Origin: Chrysoporthe austroafricana
Lineage: Eukaryota > Ascomycota > Sordariomycetes > Diaporthales > Cryphonectriaceae
Assembly (NCBI GenBank): GCA_001051155.2
Contig: JYIP02000001.1
Location: forward strand, 5,456,001-5,520,000
Direction: 5' to 3'
DNA: 64,000 nt
Shown: positions 29,400 through 43,032 of the stretch, one piece after another
Numbering within the stretch: position 1 is the first letter of the stretch
Layout: each line of letters starts with the position of its first letter
The notes under the pieces: model-generated
The model's database searches: none
What the model was told of the DNA's origin: nothing
The model's input: the letters and a program-made list of their open reading frames with translations, nothing else
Translations under genes and position numbers: made by a program

Positions 29400-32300
29400 T
29401 TACCGGCAATAACATTTTATTATTGCGGCCTATTAACTATATCGAAATCAAGTATCCTGCTTAAGTATATAAGTTTATATAAGCTTTGAATAACTCTGAG
29501 AGAAAGGATTAAGTTATATCGGATATCAAGATCTTTTTCGAAATCGCATATGCTTTTATCGATTAGAAACTTTTGGCCGATCGATACGAAAAAGCGAAAT
29601 AAAACCTTAAAGAAGCTAATATATTTTTGCAAAAAGCAAAAGTATAAATAGTTAAGCAAGGATAGCCTTTATTGCTTAAGCGCTAGACTTAAGAGGGAAG
29701 AAAGTCGAATTTCGATAAGAATTTATCCTAATAAATAGGAAAGAATAATATATTTTAAGAAGATTTTTCCAAATATTGCAAATTTCGATAGCTTGCCGAA
29801 ACGATAACGGAAAAAGAACAATAATAAATGCTTATAGAAATGAATAAAAGCAAAAATACTTTTCGACTTAATAATTCGGAAAATTTATTAGAAAAATTAG
29901 CTTAATAATAATCTATCGAAAATCGAAAGCATTATATATTTGAATATATTAATATTGATAGCGGAATCAAATATATTTATTTATTACGATATTCGACCGA
30001 AAATCCAGATCTTAAATTTATTAATAAATCCGGGAATTTTTTAGTTATAATAAGAAGAATAGATAAAAGCAAAAGAAAATAACTAGTTCTAAGAAATAAG
30101 CATATTTCTTTCTTTTTAATAAGAGCTTAGAATCGGAATATTTCCAAATAAAATTCCATTATAGCTATTCCGGCTAATTTTATAAACTTTATAATAGAAA
30201 GTATATTAATGCCTTAATCGGATTTATCGAATTATTCGCAGCTTTTCGAGAAAGAAAATTATAAAGAAAAAAGATTAAATAAAGGAAAATCGGATAGTTT
30301 TACTATTATCTTTCAGAAATACCCAATCCTTTCTTTCCCAGTTATTGGCTTATTAGACCAGTTTTTATAGCAATCCGAAATAAAAGCAATCTATTAAAAT
30401 AGCTTTATTTCGGAAAAAGCAATACGTATTGAATTCAAAAAAATATTCTGATTATAATAAGCTTTTAATATATAAGCATTTCAATCGGAACTTATTAAAG
30501 AACCCTTTCCCGTTTCGGTTACGAAATATTATATTAATAACGGATATTGCTTTATTAGATTAGTATTTCCTGATATTAAAGAACGTATCCGGCAAATATT
30601 TATATTAAAAGCAAGAAATTAATTAAATTAAAGATTATTCTCGGGTTTCGAGCTGGATATTGAAATTAACCCTAATTTCTAAAAAGAACTAATTAGTAAG
30701 CCAAATAGATTACTGGATTTATCGGATTCTAGTAATAATAAAAGCAAAAATTTTCGAAACTTATTATTCGGCTATAAGCAACCCAAAAATCTCCGAATAT
30801 ATCGACTTAATTTACTTAAACTTATAGCATTGCCCGTTAGCATTAATAGGGAATTCAAGAATATAATTATAAAGCAATTCCGACTTTACGAAAACTAAAA
30901 TAATTATGCTAATTTAATAATCGTATTTATTATAAATAGCAAAATTATTATCTGGAAAGACTTTTAAGCCTTTATAGATTAATATAAAATATATATAGCC
31001 AGAAATGCAAAATGCGCTAAATATTTTAGCTTTTATTTACTTGCTTATTTAATTAAAATAATATATACTTAGTTTTATTTTATATTATTTTCTTAAAAGC
31101 ATAAGAATTTTACTTTGCATAAGTATAATTAAAGCTAATAGAAGAAATAATTAAAAAGAGATTTCTTTATATTGCAGAAAATTATAAAAGATTTGCTAAA
31201 TGCTTAATAATATTCCAAAAAAAATATACGAAATAATTATAATATTTTGGAATTTACTTATTACGTCTATCGATTTACTAAACTAGCCGAATATTCAAAT
31301 TCGTATTTAGCCAGAAATATTTGGGATCGGATCGATAAAGAACTAATAGCTAAATATTTTAACAAACTTAATCGAAATAAAAATACGAGAGATTTCGAAA
31401 AACGTTTCAAAACGAAATAAAAGATATAGCATATTCTCGAATTAAACCGCATAATAAGATTATCTCGTAAACTTACGCAACCAGTACGGAAAGTTATGCA
31501 ATCGGCTGCTAATTTTTCCAATATCAATATTCATTTCCTAGCCAATATATTCTTAGGATGCTCTGGAAGATTTAGGCCTTAAAGACTTAAATATTTATCT
31601 CGCTTAATAAAGACGTTTAATTAACTAAATTTATCTAAAGGTATTGGATATATTCCGGAATACGAATTCCGAAAGCTCTTACTAGAATAATAGCGAAAGC
31701 TAATAAATATTCGGAATTAATTACGAAAACGGATAGCCAGATAACAAAACATTTCGAATACGGCTAGGAAGATATTAACCAATATTATAGATAATAGCAG
31801 AGATTTAATTTCAAAAAACTGAAATTTCCAACCGCGCTTTCATTATCGATTCGTACGAAAAGATATTAGAAAACGTTTTGTCCAGTTAATTTTAGCAAAT
31901 TTTAATATCGATAATAGAAAATTGCAATATAATTTAGATAAAAAGGACAAGCTAATTCGAAAAGGCTATTTTTCCGTAAACGATAATTTATTTATAGCAA
32001 ATAGCAATAAATATAATAAAGAAACCGAAAATAGCAAAAACTTATAAAAGCAAAAAGACGAGTTGGAAGAATAGGCTAATAAAGAGAACGTAATAATCGA
32101 AGATAATATCTGGATTTTTCAAGCTAAAGAAGCAAAATTATCGGTAAATGAAAGCATATTTTATATTAAATATTTTATATAACTATCTAATCAGCTATAG
32201 AATTTTCTTAAAATCGATATATGGAAAAAAGAAATTTTGGGATATAATATTCTTATACTTATAGTTAAGCTTTATTAAGGCAGCAGCTATACGTATGCAA
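29400..32300 (+). pseudogene. gag remnant of copy A
   Basis: Decayed coding sequence follows the leader. Fragments such as YEKAK..NLKEANIFLQKAK suggest a helical Gag N-terminus. Numerous stops are present. I saw no clear CCHC zinc knuckle. Confidence 0.6.
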
Positions 32301-32329
32301 GAGCTGCAGCTAAAATATACTCGAATAAG

Positions 32330-32700
32330 CCGGATATAGAAATCTGTATTAATATAGGCGCTAATCGTTATACTATTACTAAGGAATTGCTAATATAGTT
32401 CTTTAAAACGAAAATAAACTAGAACGTAAAGGCTAAGTTTAAAAGCGTAAGCTAATTACTAGCAAAAGGCTAAGCTGAATTCGACTTGTATTTCCAGGGC
32501 AATAAGTATAGCTACTTAATTATATTTCGTATTCGAATAAGAGCTTAAGTATTGGATCGATTAGAAGCAAGCATTTTGCTAAAATAGGAATATAATATTC
32601 CTTACGAACTAGATATTCTAAATTCAGAATTATTTATACGATTTGGTTATTTTAGTAATATTATAGCAAAAATAGAAATATTTGCTTAAATATTAATACA
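32330..32700 (+). pseudogene. Retropepsin-like aspartic protease remnant of copy A
   Basis: The catalytic D-T-G-A box has become N-I-G-A at 32351-32362, both substitutions being RIP-type transitions. It is followed by NRYTITKELL, a typical Ty3 protease context. The corresponding codons read D-I-S in copies B (47193-47201) and C (58606-58614). Confidence 0.65.
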
Positions 32701-33499
32701 ATTCTGGCAAGCAAAGGCTGCAATTACTATAATAATGCTATTTAAATTTTATAGGCTAATCCTTATTAATATTAAGCAAATCCTAAAAACGTAATCTTTC
32801 TATTCAAACCGAAACAGAAAAGGTAAATGAATTGCTTAATAAATTATTAAACTAAAAAGGTTTTAATAACAAATTAAATAATAACCTTTTTAAAGATTCA
32901 GAAAAACTAATTTCTAAAAATAATTAAATTATTCCAGACAGATTATATAATTCCGCTAGCGAATTACGATAATTACTATTATATCGCGCAATAATATTTC
33001 TTTTAATGAATTAAAAACGGGTTATAGCTTTTAGGAAAGCTAAATTCAGATTAACTATTATTTATTGAATATATTTTCTAACAAATTACGGAAATTACTG
33101 GAAAACGGCTAGAAAAGTACCGATTCCCGGATATAGAAACTCCTGAAATAAGAGATTATTTCGAAAATAATAATAAATTAAGGATTCGAAAAGATAAAGC
33201 TATTAAAGAATCGGAAATTGATTTCGGTATATACGTTTGCAAATATTTATTGGAATTTCTTTATAAAATTATAGAATTAATATAAGTATATATTAGAATT
33301 TTCAAAAATATAAATCCTATTAATATATTAGTTAATTAATAAATAAAGATTAATCTAGTCGAAAAATAGCAAAACTAGAAAATAGGATAAAAGCTATATT
33401 ATTCAAATAAGGAAAATTAAAAAGTAATTAATGAAATTTTGGATAAATTATATTAATAAAGTTAAGCTAAATAAATTATAAATATAATGCTATTCGGTT

Positions 33500-34830
33500 T
33501 ATTAATTTTTGTAATTTGGAAGAATATAAATAGCCAAAAGAAAGAATATATAGTAATTAATTTATATGCTTTAAATAAAATTTCAATTCTCGATATTTAC
33601 TTTTTGCTATTATAGCAAAAAGTTATTAAATAATTAAAAGAAAAAATATATATTACAGTAATAAATATATAGCAATTTTTCTATTAATTCCTAGTATATC
33701 CAAATTATAGAAACCGATTTACCATTATTAATTATCGTAATTAAGAAAGAATAAAAGTTCTATTTATAAGATTTCGAAATTTATTATCTTATATTTAGCA
33801 TTTTATAAATTAATTCTTATAATTATATTATAAATTTGCTTTCGCTTTTATAAACGATATTATTATTTATTCAATTATAGAACAAAATTATTTGCAATAT
33901 TTATAAATTATTTTCTCGTTATTTTTACGCAAAAATATTTTATTAGCTAAACTCAAGTTATTTTTTGGATATCTTTTAATCCAGATTTTAAGATTCAAAA
34001 TGGATAGATTCGGAATTTCCAATACGGAATACCGGATATAAGCTATTCGCAACCTGGAATTCCCCAAAATATTCCAGCAACTAGAAAAATTTATTGGATT
34101 TATAGGATATTTATGCTATTTAATTCCTAAATACAATTATAAAATTAATCCATTTCAGAAAAAGAAAATTAGGATATTAAACGAAGCTTGCTAATCGAAC
34201 TATTTACTTTTAAATATAGAATAGCGAAATTATATTATGCAAGCTATTTTTGATTTAATATTAAACAAAATTAATAATTTTTACGATTTCAAAATAGCTT
34301 TGGAAACTAAAAATGCTTTATTTTATTATATTCCAAATAAACTTCTTTTTATCTAGCTAAATGCATTTAAAGAAATAAAGTTTTCAAATATTATTTTCCA
34401 ATTAGCAAATAATTATATATAGAATGGAATATTGCTAATAGCAAGTATAGCCGTATAACCAATCCTTTATTTAAGCAAAACGATTAATAAGGCAAAACGA
34501 AAATATTAGCTTATAAAGCTAAAAATAGCTTGTTTAATATAGCTAATGCGAAAATTGCAAATAATAATAAAATCGAACCGAGCTAAGCTAGTTTATATCT
34601 TTACTAATTACGCAATAATAATTAGCATTATCTATTCGTTATTTATAAATATAATAAATAAGATTAAGGCAAATATATAGTTAATTCTCGTTTTGGAATA
34701 CTTAAGCTAATTCGACTTAAAAGTATATTATATACCGGGAAAATCGAATATTTTCGCAAATGCTATATCAAAATTGCTATTTACCCAGAAATCTATTAAC
34801 GATAAAGGCATTCTAAACAAGATATAAGAA
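33500..34830 (+). pseudogene. Reverse transcriptase and RNase H remnant of copy A
   Basis: The catalytic FxDD box reads F-I-N-D at 33847-33858, with IIIYS following. Downstream come F-F-G-Y and the RT thumb region (IRNLEFPKIFQQLEKFIGF). RNase H shows YLSQFDLKVYYIPGKSN, the usual Ty3 EYLSQFD..PG.SN motif. The polymerase box is F-I-D-N in B and F-I-N-N in C, so none can be active. Confidence 0.85.
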
Positions 34831-34849
34831 AACGAACTTATTTAAATTC

Positions 34850-35950
34850 TTAATAAAATATTTATAAATAGCGAAATGAAAAAGCGTATTAAGAAAGAAT
34901 ATGAAAAATACCCTTTATAGTCTAGAATAATCGAATAATTAAAAAACCCAAATAAAATTGCCCGATTACTTTTTATATTAGATTATAATAGCTTATTATT
35001 TTTCAAAGATTATTATGGGAAATAATAATTATATATCCCGAATAAAGTAGTATTGGATTTTATTAAAAAAGCTTACGATAGAAAATACTATTTCGGCATA
35101 AACCGCATATAATACGATTTAACGAATCGATTCGTTATCAAATATTGCTATATTAAAATATGCAATTATATATCGATATATCGAGCTTATAACGAAAATA
35201 AAAATAACTTATAATAACTTTTAAAGGAAATATAGCTTATATTATTTCTATTAATCCTATTTTATACTATTATTATAGATTTTATTATAAAATTACTAAT
35301 AATACTATTTATAAATATTATATAAGCTTTAGCTAAAATGCTATATTTGAATACATTTCTTACAATTACGGATAAGTATTCTAAAGTTATAATTATTATA
35401 TTAAGCAATGCAATATATATTGTAGCAAACTAAGCAACTCTTATTTTACGGATATTTTATATTATTAGCTAAAGAATATTTAAGAAGATTATTTCAGATA
35501 GAGATTCGAAATTCCTATCGGAATTCTGGAAATATTTATAAAAGGCTATCGGAACGAAACTTGCCTATTCTATTGCTTCGTATTTGCAAACGAACGGGCA
35601 ATCTGAAATAAAGAACCGAATAATTAAAATAGCAATTCGGCATTTCATAACCGCTTACTTTAATGCAAAATAGACCGAAATAATACTGGCATTATAGTTT
35701 AATTTGAATAATGTATATAACCGAATTACAAAATATTTAGCTAGCCAAATATTATTCGGATTTAACCTATTATTGGGTTAATAAATAAAGGATATAATAC
35801 CCTTAATAAAGGAAATTTTCCAGGAAAAAGCTTAATTTTTTATTGTTAAAATGCAAATAATAGCCAAATTGCAATATAATAAATATTATTACTAAATAGT
35901 TTTCGAATTAAATAATTGAATATATATTCGCTTGGGCTATAAGTATTTAT
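34850..35950 (+). pseudogene. Integrase remnant of copy A
   Basis: ISDRDSKFLSEFWKYL at about 35491-35540 matches the second catalytic Asp region of Ty3 integrases. It is followed by AYSIASYLQTNGQSE, the canonical Y.PQTDGQ.E stretch with D-to-N. Stops interrupt the frame. Confidence 0.85.
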
Positions 35951-36156
35951 TGCTAAGTAATTTATTTCTGAAATTTTTATAATAAAGAATAAGATTTTTC
36001 CAGATTATTCGAAAAATAAAGAATTTAGCATATAAATTGAAATTAATTTCTTATATAAATATCTATTTAGTAATCTCGGTAATATAATTAACGCTTGCAA
36101 ATTTTCTTAAGATAGACCTTTATAGATATAACTCTATATATTAAGACTTAGTAAAT

Positions 36157-36519
36157 ATGCCAGAAAATCCGGATATCGAGAAATACTTAAAGGATTATCG
36201 ATATTACGAGCTAGAAAAGATAATTAGCCGCTATAAGCGAAAATATAGATATAATCCGCGCAGAATTGAATATTTAGTAAAATGGATAAACTACTTTAGC
36301 TATTATAATATATGGATGTTCCGTAATGCTCTGAATGCGGACGAAATAATATATAATTTCGAACGGAAATGCAAAGCTATAGCCGAATTGCAAGAAAAAG
36401 CAAAACGAGAGCGGCTATTAGCGGAAGAAATCCCTGAACCGAAAGATATTATTATAATTGCTTTACGAAAACGAGGCAAGCTAAAATACGATTTACGAAT
36501 AGAAAATGCATTGGAATAA
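36157..36519 (+). pseudogene. Chromodomain at the integrase C-terminus of copy A
   Basis: An open 120-codon remnant containing YYELEKIIS, IEYLVKWINYFSYYNIW and NADEIIYNFE, matching the chromodomain pattern Y.VEKIL..YLVKWKGY..W. A Lys/Arg-rich tail follows. In chromoviruses this domain guides integration to heterochromatin. Equivalents lie at 43033-43395 (minus) in B and 54446-54808 (minus) in C. Confidence 0.85.
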
Positions 36520-36919
36520 GCTAATCTATTTATTCCAAAAAATCGAAAGAACCCGTAACGCAATGAGCGCGCATTAAGGTAAAAGCGACCGCTAAGTAAA
36601 GCAAATAAATTTCTAGTAAATGCAAAAGGCTATTATTTCGTAAACCGCTAGTAAATTTACTTTATTTTCCTTTTCCTATTAGCGCGCTTATAATTACTAT
36701 CCTTATTTACTTATTATAGCTAGCTATATCGCCTTATTATTATTACTTTTCATTATACTTTTGAATATTATTTTTGAATATTAAGCTAGCATTATTATTA
36801 ATTTCGCTTTACTTTACTAAGCTTCCGTAAACCCGCAAGGATTATATTAATAAAGCTATTAATATTATTAAAACTAAAATGTATTATACGATTATCAAAT
36901 CATATCCTTTTATAAATGC

Positions 36920-38710
36920 CTCGCTATAAGACTAAGATTGATAAGAAATAATACGTTTAGCTATACTTAATTTTTACGCAATACTGTACTTTATATCCCA
37001 GGAAGAACCTTCCAAAGTTTGCTGAAAAAGCAGGACTATATAATATGCCAAGTATATCTATAAGGCATTGCTCAAAAACCGCTTCTCTCTGGAAAAATAT
37101 CGGTAGGCTATATACTTGTATAATAGCAAAAGCCGTTTTTACTATAATATTTACGTAACGAAAAACCATTTAAGCAATTTCTTTCGCTATTAAGAAGTTT
37201 ATATAATAGCTTTTTATCGGGCGCTAATTAGTAAGGGTTATACCGATATAGTAAACCGAAAGGTCGAATATAATATTTATATCTTTAATATCGAATTAAG
37301 TAGCAGCGATATTAATCGGCTGCTAATTATTAAAAAAGCCTAAAAGCTTATTTTATAATACTCTATACTATTATAAATCGACTATTTTAGCTTTATCTAT
37401 AAAGGATAAGAGCTTTATCTAGGCACTTTTACCAGTACGGATATTATTACGAATAAGGATATAAATAATAAATTAACGGATAACTTTATTAAAGGAATAT
37501 TGCTTGAATTTATTCCGAATTTACTTACTATTCGTAATCTTATCTTTGCTTTATATATCCTATTAATAGCTTATCGCATCCTATTTCCTATTATAATTTC
37601 GAAAAACAATTGCTTACGAAATAAGTATAGCTATTATATTAAAGATAAGGCAAGACAAATAATATTAAGCAATTGCAGCAACCTTACTAAAAGGGAAATA
37701 GATATTATACGTTATGCAGCCAATATAGCAAAAGTCGTTATAATTTACGAATATAGTTATAATACAGCTTTCGCTGCTTGGAAAAAAATAGCCAAAAATA
37801 TCAAGCCAGTTTTGGCCAAGCTTAAAGTTCCCGAATTTATTATACCGGTCGCTAATCTAAGCTTATCTGCTATAATAAAGCGAAATTTCATAATGCTAGC
37901 TAAATGCTATCGAATTATAAACAATACTATCGACTTAACCGAAAATAACTTACCGAATATAGCTAGTTTATTAGCTATATTAAGCAAAGCTTCTTAAGCT
38001 AATATCAATAATACTCTGCCTTTGCGAATTACGCTTTGCGCTATCCTTGCCTTATCTATCAAATATAACTTTAAGTTTAAAGCTATTGAAGCTGAAATCG
38101 CAATATATTATTGCATGCTAGCCCTTTATATATTTAAAGAATATATACGCTATAATTTCATTTAAAGAAGCAATTTTAGTATTAATTATCTTTATATTAT
38201 TAATAATTTCGCTATTTATAATAATATTAAGTTTGGCATTATCGGAATTTACGATAATTGCATTCAGTATTTTTTCCTTTTTACTATAAGAAAATATATA
38301 TACGAGTTCGTTATTTGGTTTCGCAATTTTAATCTTATTATCTTATTTAACTAGTCGGGCTTATATTTTATTATAAATCAAATTTTCCGTTTCGAATATA
38401 ATTTCAAGGCCGTTAAAATCGTTTTTACTAAAAACGATATAAATTACGATTTCAATGCTATTTTTTAGAAATAAGCTAACGAAAATAAAGATTATTTTAG
38501 CGCTGCCCGGTCCTTGCAATACTAAAATCGTATAATAAATTTCAAATCTTATATCCAAACGTATAAGCTAATTAAAACCCTATAGCTTAATATTTATAAT
38601 TATACCGACTTTTGCGATTATATCGGAAAAGAAAAACTATTTGCTATATTCCTTTGCAATTTACTAAACCTTAAAGCTATTGCTAAAGCCCGAGAAATTA
38701 TTCTTAACTA
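36920..38710 (+). pseudogene. ORF3 of copy A: unrecognised extra coding region after pol
   Basis: Downstream of the chromodomain and a non-coding spacer of about 400 bp lies a decayed coding region of about 590 codons, one stretch of which is still open for 165 codons (37500-37997). The reading frame is supported by copies B, C and D, where different stops interrupt the same protein: a stop in A is Arg in C, and another is Trp in D. Recognisable segments include IPVANLSLSAIIKRNF, YRIINNTIDLTENNLP and FGIIGIYDN. I see no transmembrane, RNase H or nucleocapsid motif and do not recognise the family. Ty3 chromoviruses usually end after the chromodomain. Confidence 0.65.
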
Positions 38711-39393
38711 ATAAATATTGCTATTATTTATCGATATAATATTATTAGCAGTATATAATGCTGCTTTTTTCCAATAATTTATAGATTTAGCTACTTATAT
38801 TGAAAACTGATTACAATATCGCTATATAACGATTATATGCAGCTATCGGCTTTGCGTACCGATATATCCTATTGTAACTTTACTTTACATTTATTATTAT
38901 TATATTTATTTAATATTTTATTATTTGAAAGCTATATTTTCTATTAATATTTATAAGCAATTTTAGTTTCTGGTTATATTTATACCAAATATTTCGGCAG
39001 TAAATATAACTAAGTATTACCGAAATATACTTGGATATCGGCTAGCTTTATTATATATAAATATTATATATATCTATTTATTCTAAGTATAAACCGATTA
39101 TAATAGAAGATTAATTCTAAGTTCTTAGCATAAGCAGGTTTTCTTTTAGTTTCCGGCATAAGTATATTTATTATTCAAGTTCCCGGTATAAATACGTTTA
39201 CTTATTAGGATTCTAGTACGAATCGGCTTTATAAAACAATTATTATTTCCTATATAATCTCTTTTATCCAATAATATTATTGTACTTTTCCTTGCTATAT
39301 AACCCAAAATCCTATTATATCGTATTATCGCTATTTAAAATATCTCTAACGGTTAGTTTCTTTTATAAATAAAGGTTATAAAAGGCTAGCAAT

Positions 39394-39600
39394 TAATAGC
39401 AAAACTTATAAACGAAATGAATTCGTAATAGATTTGCTTAGTAAATTTATAGTAAATCTTTTAATAAATATGCAATAAATTTATTAAATAAATGCTATAC
39501 CCTTATTAAGAGGCTTATATAATGCTTTAATAGGCTTTAGCGTAATTTACTTTTTTAGGATAATTATGCTTTATAATATATTTCAGTACGTTTACCATTA
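39394..39600 (+). repeat. 3' LTR of copy A
   Basis: 207 bp, preceded by a purine-rich tract (AAAGGTTATAAAAGG, about 39371-39385) that is the candidate polypurine tract. Confidence 0.9.
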
Positions 39601-39951
39601 AATATATAAGTTTATATAAGCTTTGAATAATTTTGAAAAGAAGGATTGGGTTATATCGAATATTAAAATCTTTTTCGAAATTGTATATATTTTTATCGAT
39701 TAAAAACTTTTAGTTAATTAATACGAAAAAACGAAATAGAATTCTAAAAAAGCTAATATATTTTTGCAGAAAATAAAAATATAAATAGTTAAGCAAAGAT
39801 AGCTTTTATTACTTAAGCAGTAAACTTAAGAAGGAAAAAAGTCGAATTTTGATAAAAATTTATTTTAATAGATAAGAAAGAATAATATATTTTAAGAAGA
39901 TTTTTCCAAATATCGCAAATTTCGATAGCTTGTCGAAACGATAATGGAAAA

Positions 39952-40158
39952 TAATAGTAAACGTACTGAAATATATTATAAAGCATGCTCTTTCCAAGAA
40001 AGTAGATTACGCTAAAGCCTATTAGAGCATTATATAGGCCCCCCGGTAAGGGTATAGCATCCACCTAGTAAATTTACTGCGTATTTACTAGGGGATTCAT
40101 TATAGATTTACCAGGCGAATCCATTACGAATTTACCTCGTCCATAAGTTTTGCTATCA
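39952..40158 (-). repeat. 3' LTR of copy B
   Basis: 207 bp in inverted orientation, starting TAATAGTAAACG and ending GCTATCA on the plus strand. The adjoining internal bases (ATTGCCGGCCCTTTATAACC) are the complement of the polypurine region. Confidence 0.9.
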
Positions 40159-40841
40159 ATTGCCGGCCCTTTATAACCTTTATCTATAAAGGAAGCTAAT
40201 TGTCAAAAACGTTTTGGGTAGCGGTAATATAATATAATAGGACTCTGGGTTATACGGCAAAGAAAAGCACGATAGCATTATTGGATAAAAGAGATTATAT
40301 AGGAAATAATAATCGTTTTATAAAGCCGATTTGTATTAGAGTCCTAATAAGTAAATGTACTTATACCGGGAACTTGAATAATAAATATGCTTATACCGAA
40401 AACTAAAAGAAAACCTGCTTATGCCGAAAGCTTAGAATTGATTTTCTATTATAATCGGTTTATGCTTGGGGTAAATAGATATATATAGTATTTGTATATA
40501 ATAAGGCTGGCCGATATTCAGGTATATTTCGGTAGTATTTAGTCGTATTTATTGCTGAAATATTTGGCATAAATATAATTAAAGACTAAAATTGCTTATA
40601 GATATTAGTAGAAAGTATAGCTTTCAGATAATAAAGTATTAAATAAATATAATAATAATAAGTATAAAATAAAATTATAATAGGATATGCCGGTATGCAA
40701 AGCCGATAGCCGCGTATAGTTATTATATAACGATATTATAGCCAATCCTTAATATAAATAGCTAAATTTATAAATTATTGGAAGAAAGTAGTATTATATG
40801 CTGCTAATAATATTATATCGATAAATAATAGCTATATTTAT

Positions 40842-42632
40842 TAATTAAGAGTAACTTCCCGGGTTTTAGCAATAATTTCAAGGTTTAATAAGTTGCAAAA
40901 GAACGTAGCAAATAGTTCTTCCTTTCCGATATAATCGCAAAAGTCGGTATAGTTATAGATATCAAATTGCAAAATCTTAACTAGCCTATACGTTTGGATA
41001 TAGGACTTAAGGCTTATTATGCAATTTTAGCATTGCAAGGACCGGGCAATGCTAAAATAATTTTTATTTTCGTTAGCCCATTTCTGAAAAATAATATTGA
41101 AATCGTAATTTATATTGTTTTTAATAAAGATAATCTTGATAGCCTTGAAATCGTATTCGAAACGGAAGATTTAGTTTATAATGAAATATAAGCTTGATTG
41201 GTTGGATAAAATAGTAAGATTAAGGTTACGAAGCTAGGTAACGAACTTGTATATATATTCTCTTATAATAAAAAGGAAGAAATACTAGATACGATTATTA
41301 TAGATTCCGATAATGCCGAATTTAATATTATTATAAATAGCGAAACCGTTAGTAATATAAAGATAATTAGTACCGAAATTGCCTTCCTAAGTAAAATTAT
41401 AGCGTATATATTTTTTGGATATATAAAAGGCTAGCGTACAGTAATATACTGCAATTTCGGCTTTAATAGCTTTGGATTTGGGATTATATTTGATAAATAA
41501 GGCAGGGATAGCGCGAAGCGTAGCTTGCAAGGGTAAAGTGCTATTAATACTGGCTCGGGAAGCTTTGCTTAATATAGCTAATAAACTAGCTATATTCGGT
41601 AAGTCGTTTTCGGTTAAGTCGATAGTATCGTTTATAATTTAATAGCGCTTGGCTAGCATTATGAAATTTCGCTTTATTATAGCAGATAAGCTTAGATTAG
41701 CGACTAGCATAATAGGTTCGAAAGCTTTAAGCTTGGCCAAAACTGGCTTAATATTCTTAGCTGTTTTCTTCTAAGCAGCAAAGGCTATATTACAATTATA
41801 TTCGTAAATTATAACGATTTCTGCTATATTGGCTGTATAGCGTATAGCATTTATTTCCTTTTTGGTAAGATTGCTACGATTGCTTAGTATTATCTATCCA
41901 GTCTTATCTTTAATATAATAGCTATGCTTATCTTGTAAGCAATCGTCTTTCGATATTATAATAGGAAATAGGATATAATAAGCTATTGATAAGGTATATA
42001 AAGCAGGGATAAGATTACGAACGGTAAGTGAATTCGGGATAAATTCAAATAATGCTCTTTTAATAAAATTATCCGTTAATCTATTATTTATATCCTTGCT
42101 CGTAATAGCATCCGTACCGGTAAGAGTACTTGGATAAAGCTCTTATCCTTTGTAAATAGAGCTAGAATGGTTAATTTATAATAGCATAAGGTATTATAAA
42201 ATAAGCTTTTAAGCTTCTTTAATAATTAGCGGCCAATCAATATTGCTGCTGCTTAATTCGGTATTGGGAATATAAATATTATATTCGATTTCTCGGTCTA
42301 TTATATCAGTATAACTTTTACTAATTAGCGTTCGATAAAAGGCTATTATATAAGCTTCTTAGCAGTAAAAGAAATCGCTTAAGTAGTTTTTCGTTACGTA
42401 AATATTATAATAGAAATAGCTTTTGCTATTATATAAGTATATAGCTTACCGATATCTTTCTAGGGAAAGGCAATCTTTGAGCGATACTTTATAAATATAC
42501 TTAGCGTATTATATAATTTTGCTTTTTCAGCAAACCTTAGAAAATTCTTCTTAAGATATAGAATATAGCATTGCATAGAAATTAAGTATAATTAAATATA
42601 CCGTTTCTTATTAATCTTAGTCTTATAGCAAG
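40842..42632 (-). pseudogene. ORF3 of copy B
   Basis: The mirror of ORF3 in copy A, interrupted by its own set of stop codons. An apparent plus-strand frame at 40994-41191 is its antisense shadow. Confidence 0.6.
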
Positions 42633-43032
42633 GCATTTACGGAAAGATATAATCTAATAGTTGCATAATATATTTTGGTTTTAATAATATTAATAGCCTT
42701 ATTAGTATAGTCCTTGCGGGTTTACGGAAGCTTAGCGGAATAAAGCGAAATTAATAATAATGCTAACTTAATACTTAAAAATAATATTCAAAAATATAAT
42801 GAAAAGTAGTAATGACAAAGCAATGCGGCTGGCTATAATAAGTAAATAAGGATAGTAATCGTAAGCGCGCTAGTAAAAGGAAGAAAATAAAATGAATTTA
42901 CTAGCAATTTACGAAATAATAGCCTTTTGCATTTGCCAGAAATTTATTTGCCTTATCTAGCAATTGCTTTTACCCTAATACGCGCTTATTATATTGCGAG
43001 TTTTTTCGGTTTCTTGGAATAAATAGACTAGC

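Larger units (their letters stand above)
28945..39600 (+). mobile_element. Complete chromovirus copy A (10,656 bp), nested in A'
   Basis: It has LTRs at both ends and a 5-bp target duplication AGTAT (28940-28944) / AATAT (39601-39605). Order: LTR, primer-binding site, repeat-rich leader, gag, protease, reverse transcriptase, RNase H, integrase, chromodomain, extra ORF3, polypurine tract, LTR. That order is diagnostic of Ty3/gypsy chromoviruses except for ORF3. Reading frames are broken by many TAG/TAA codons explicable as CAG/CAA or TGG after RIP. Length is identical to copies B and C. Confidence 0.92.

Noticed and set aside
28420..29469. Tandem pair of about 520-bp units first taken as duplicated long LTRs
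   Set aside because: The 3' ends of A, B and C show only about 207 bp of this unit. The rest is leader after the primer-binding site, and the tandem look comes from A inserting into A' at that point.
38361..38558. Open frame opposite ORF3, conserved at 40994-41191 and 52407-52604
   Set aside because: It is the antisense shadow of ORF3. Its recurrence reflects repeated copies, and the ORF3 sense strand has longer open pieces and mirrored support.
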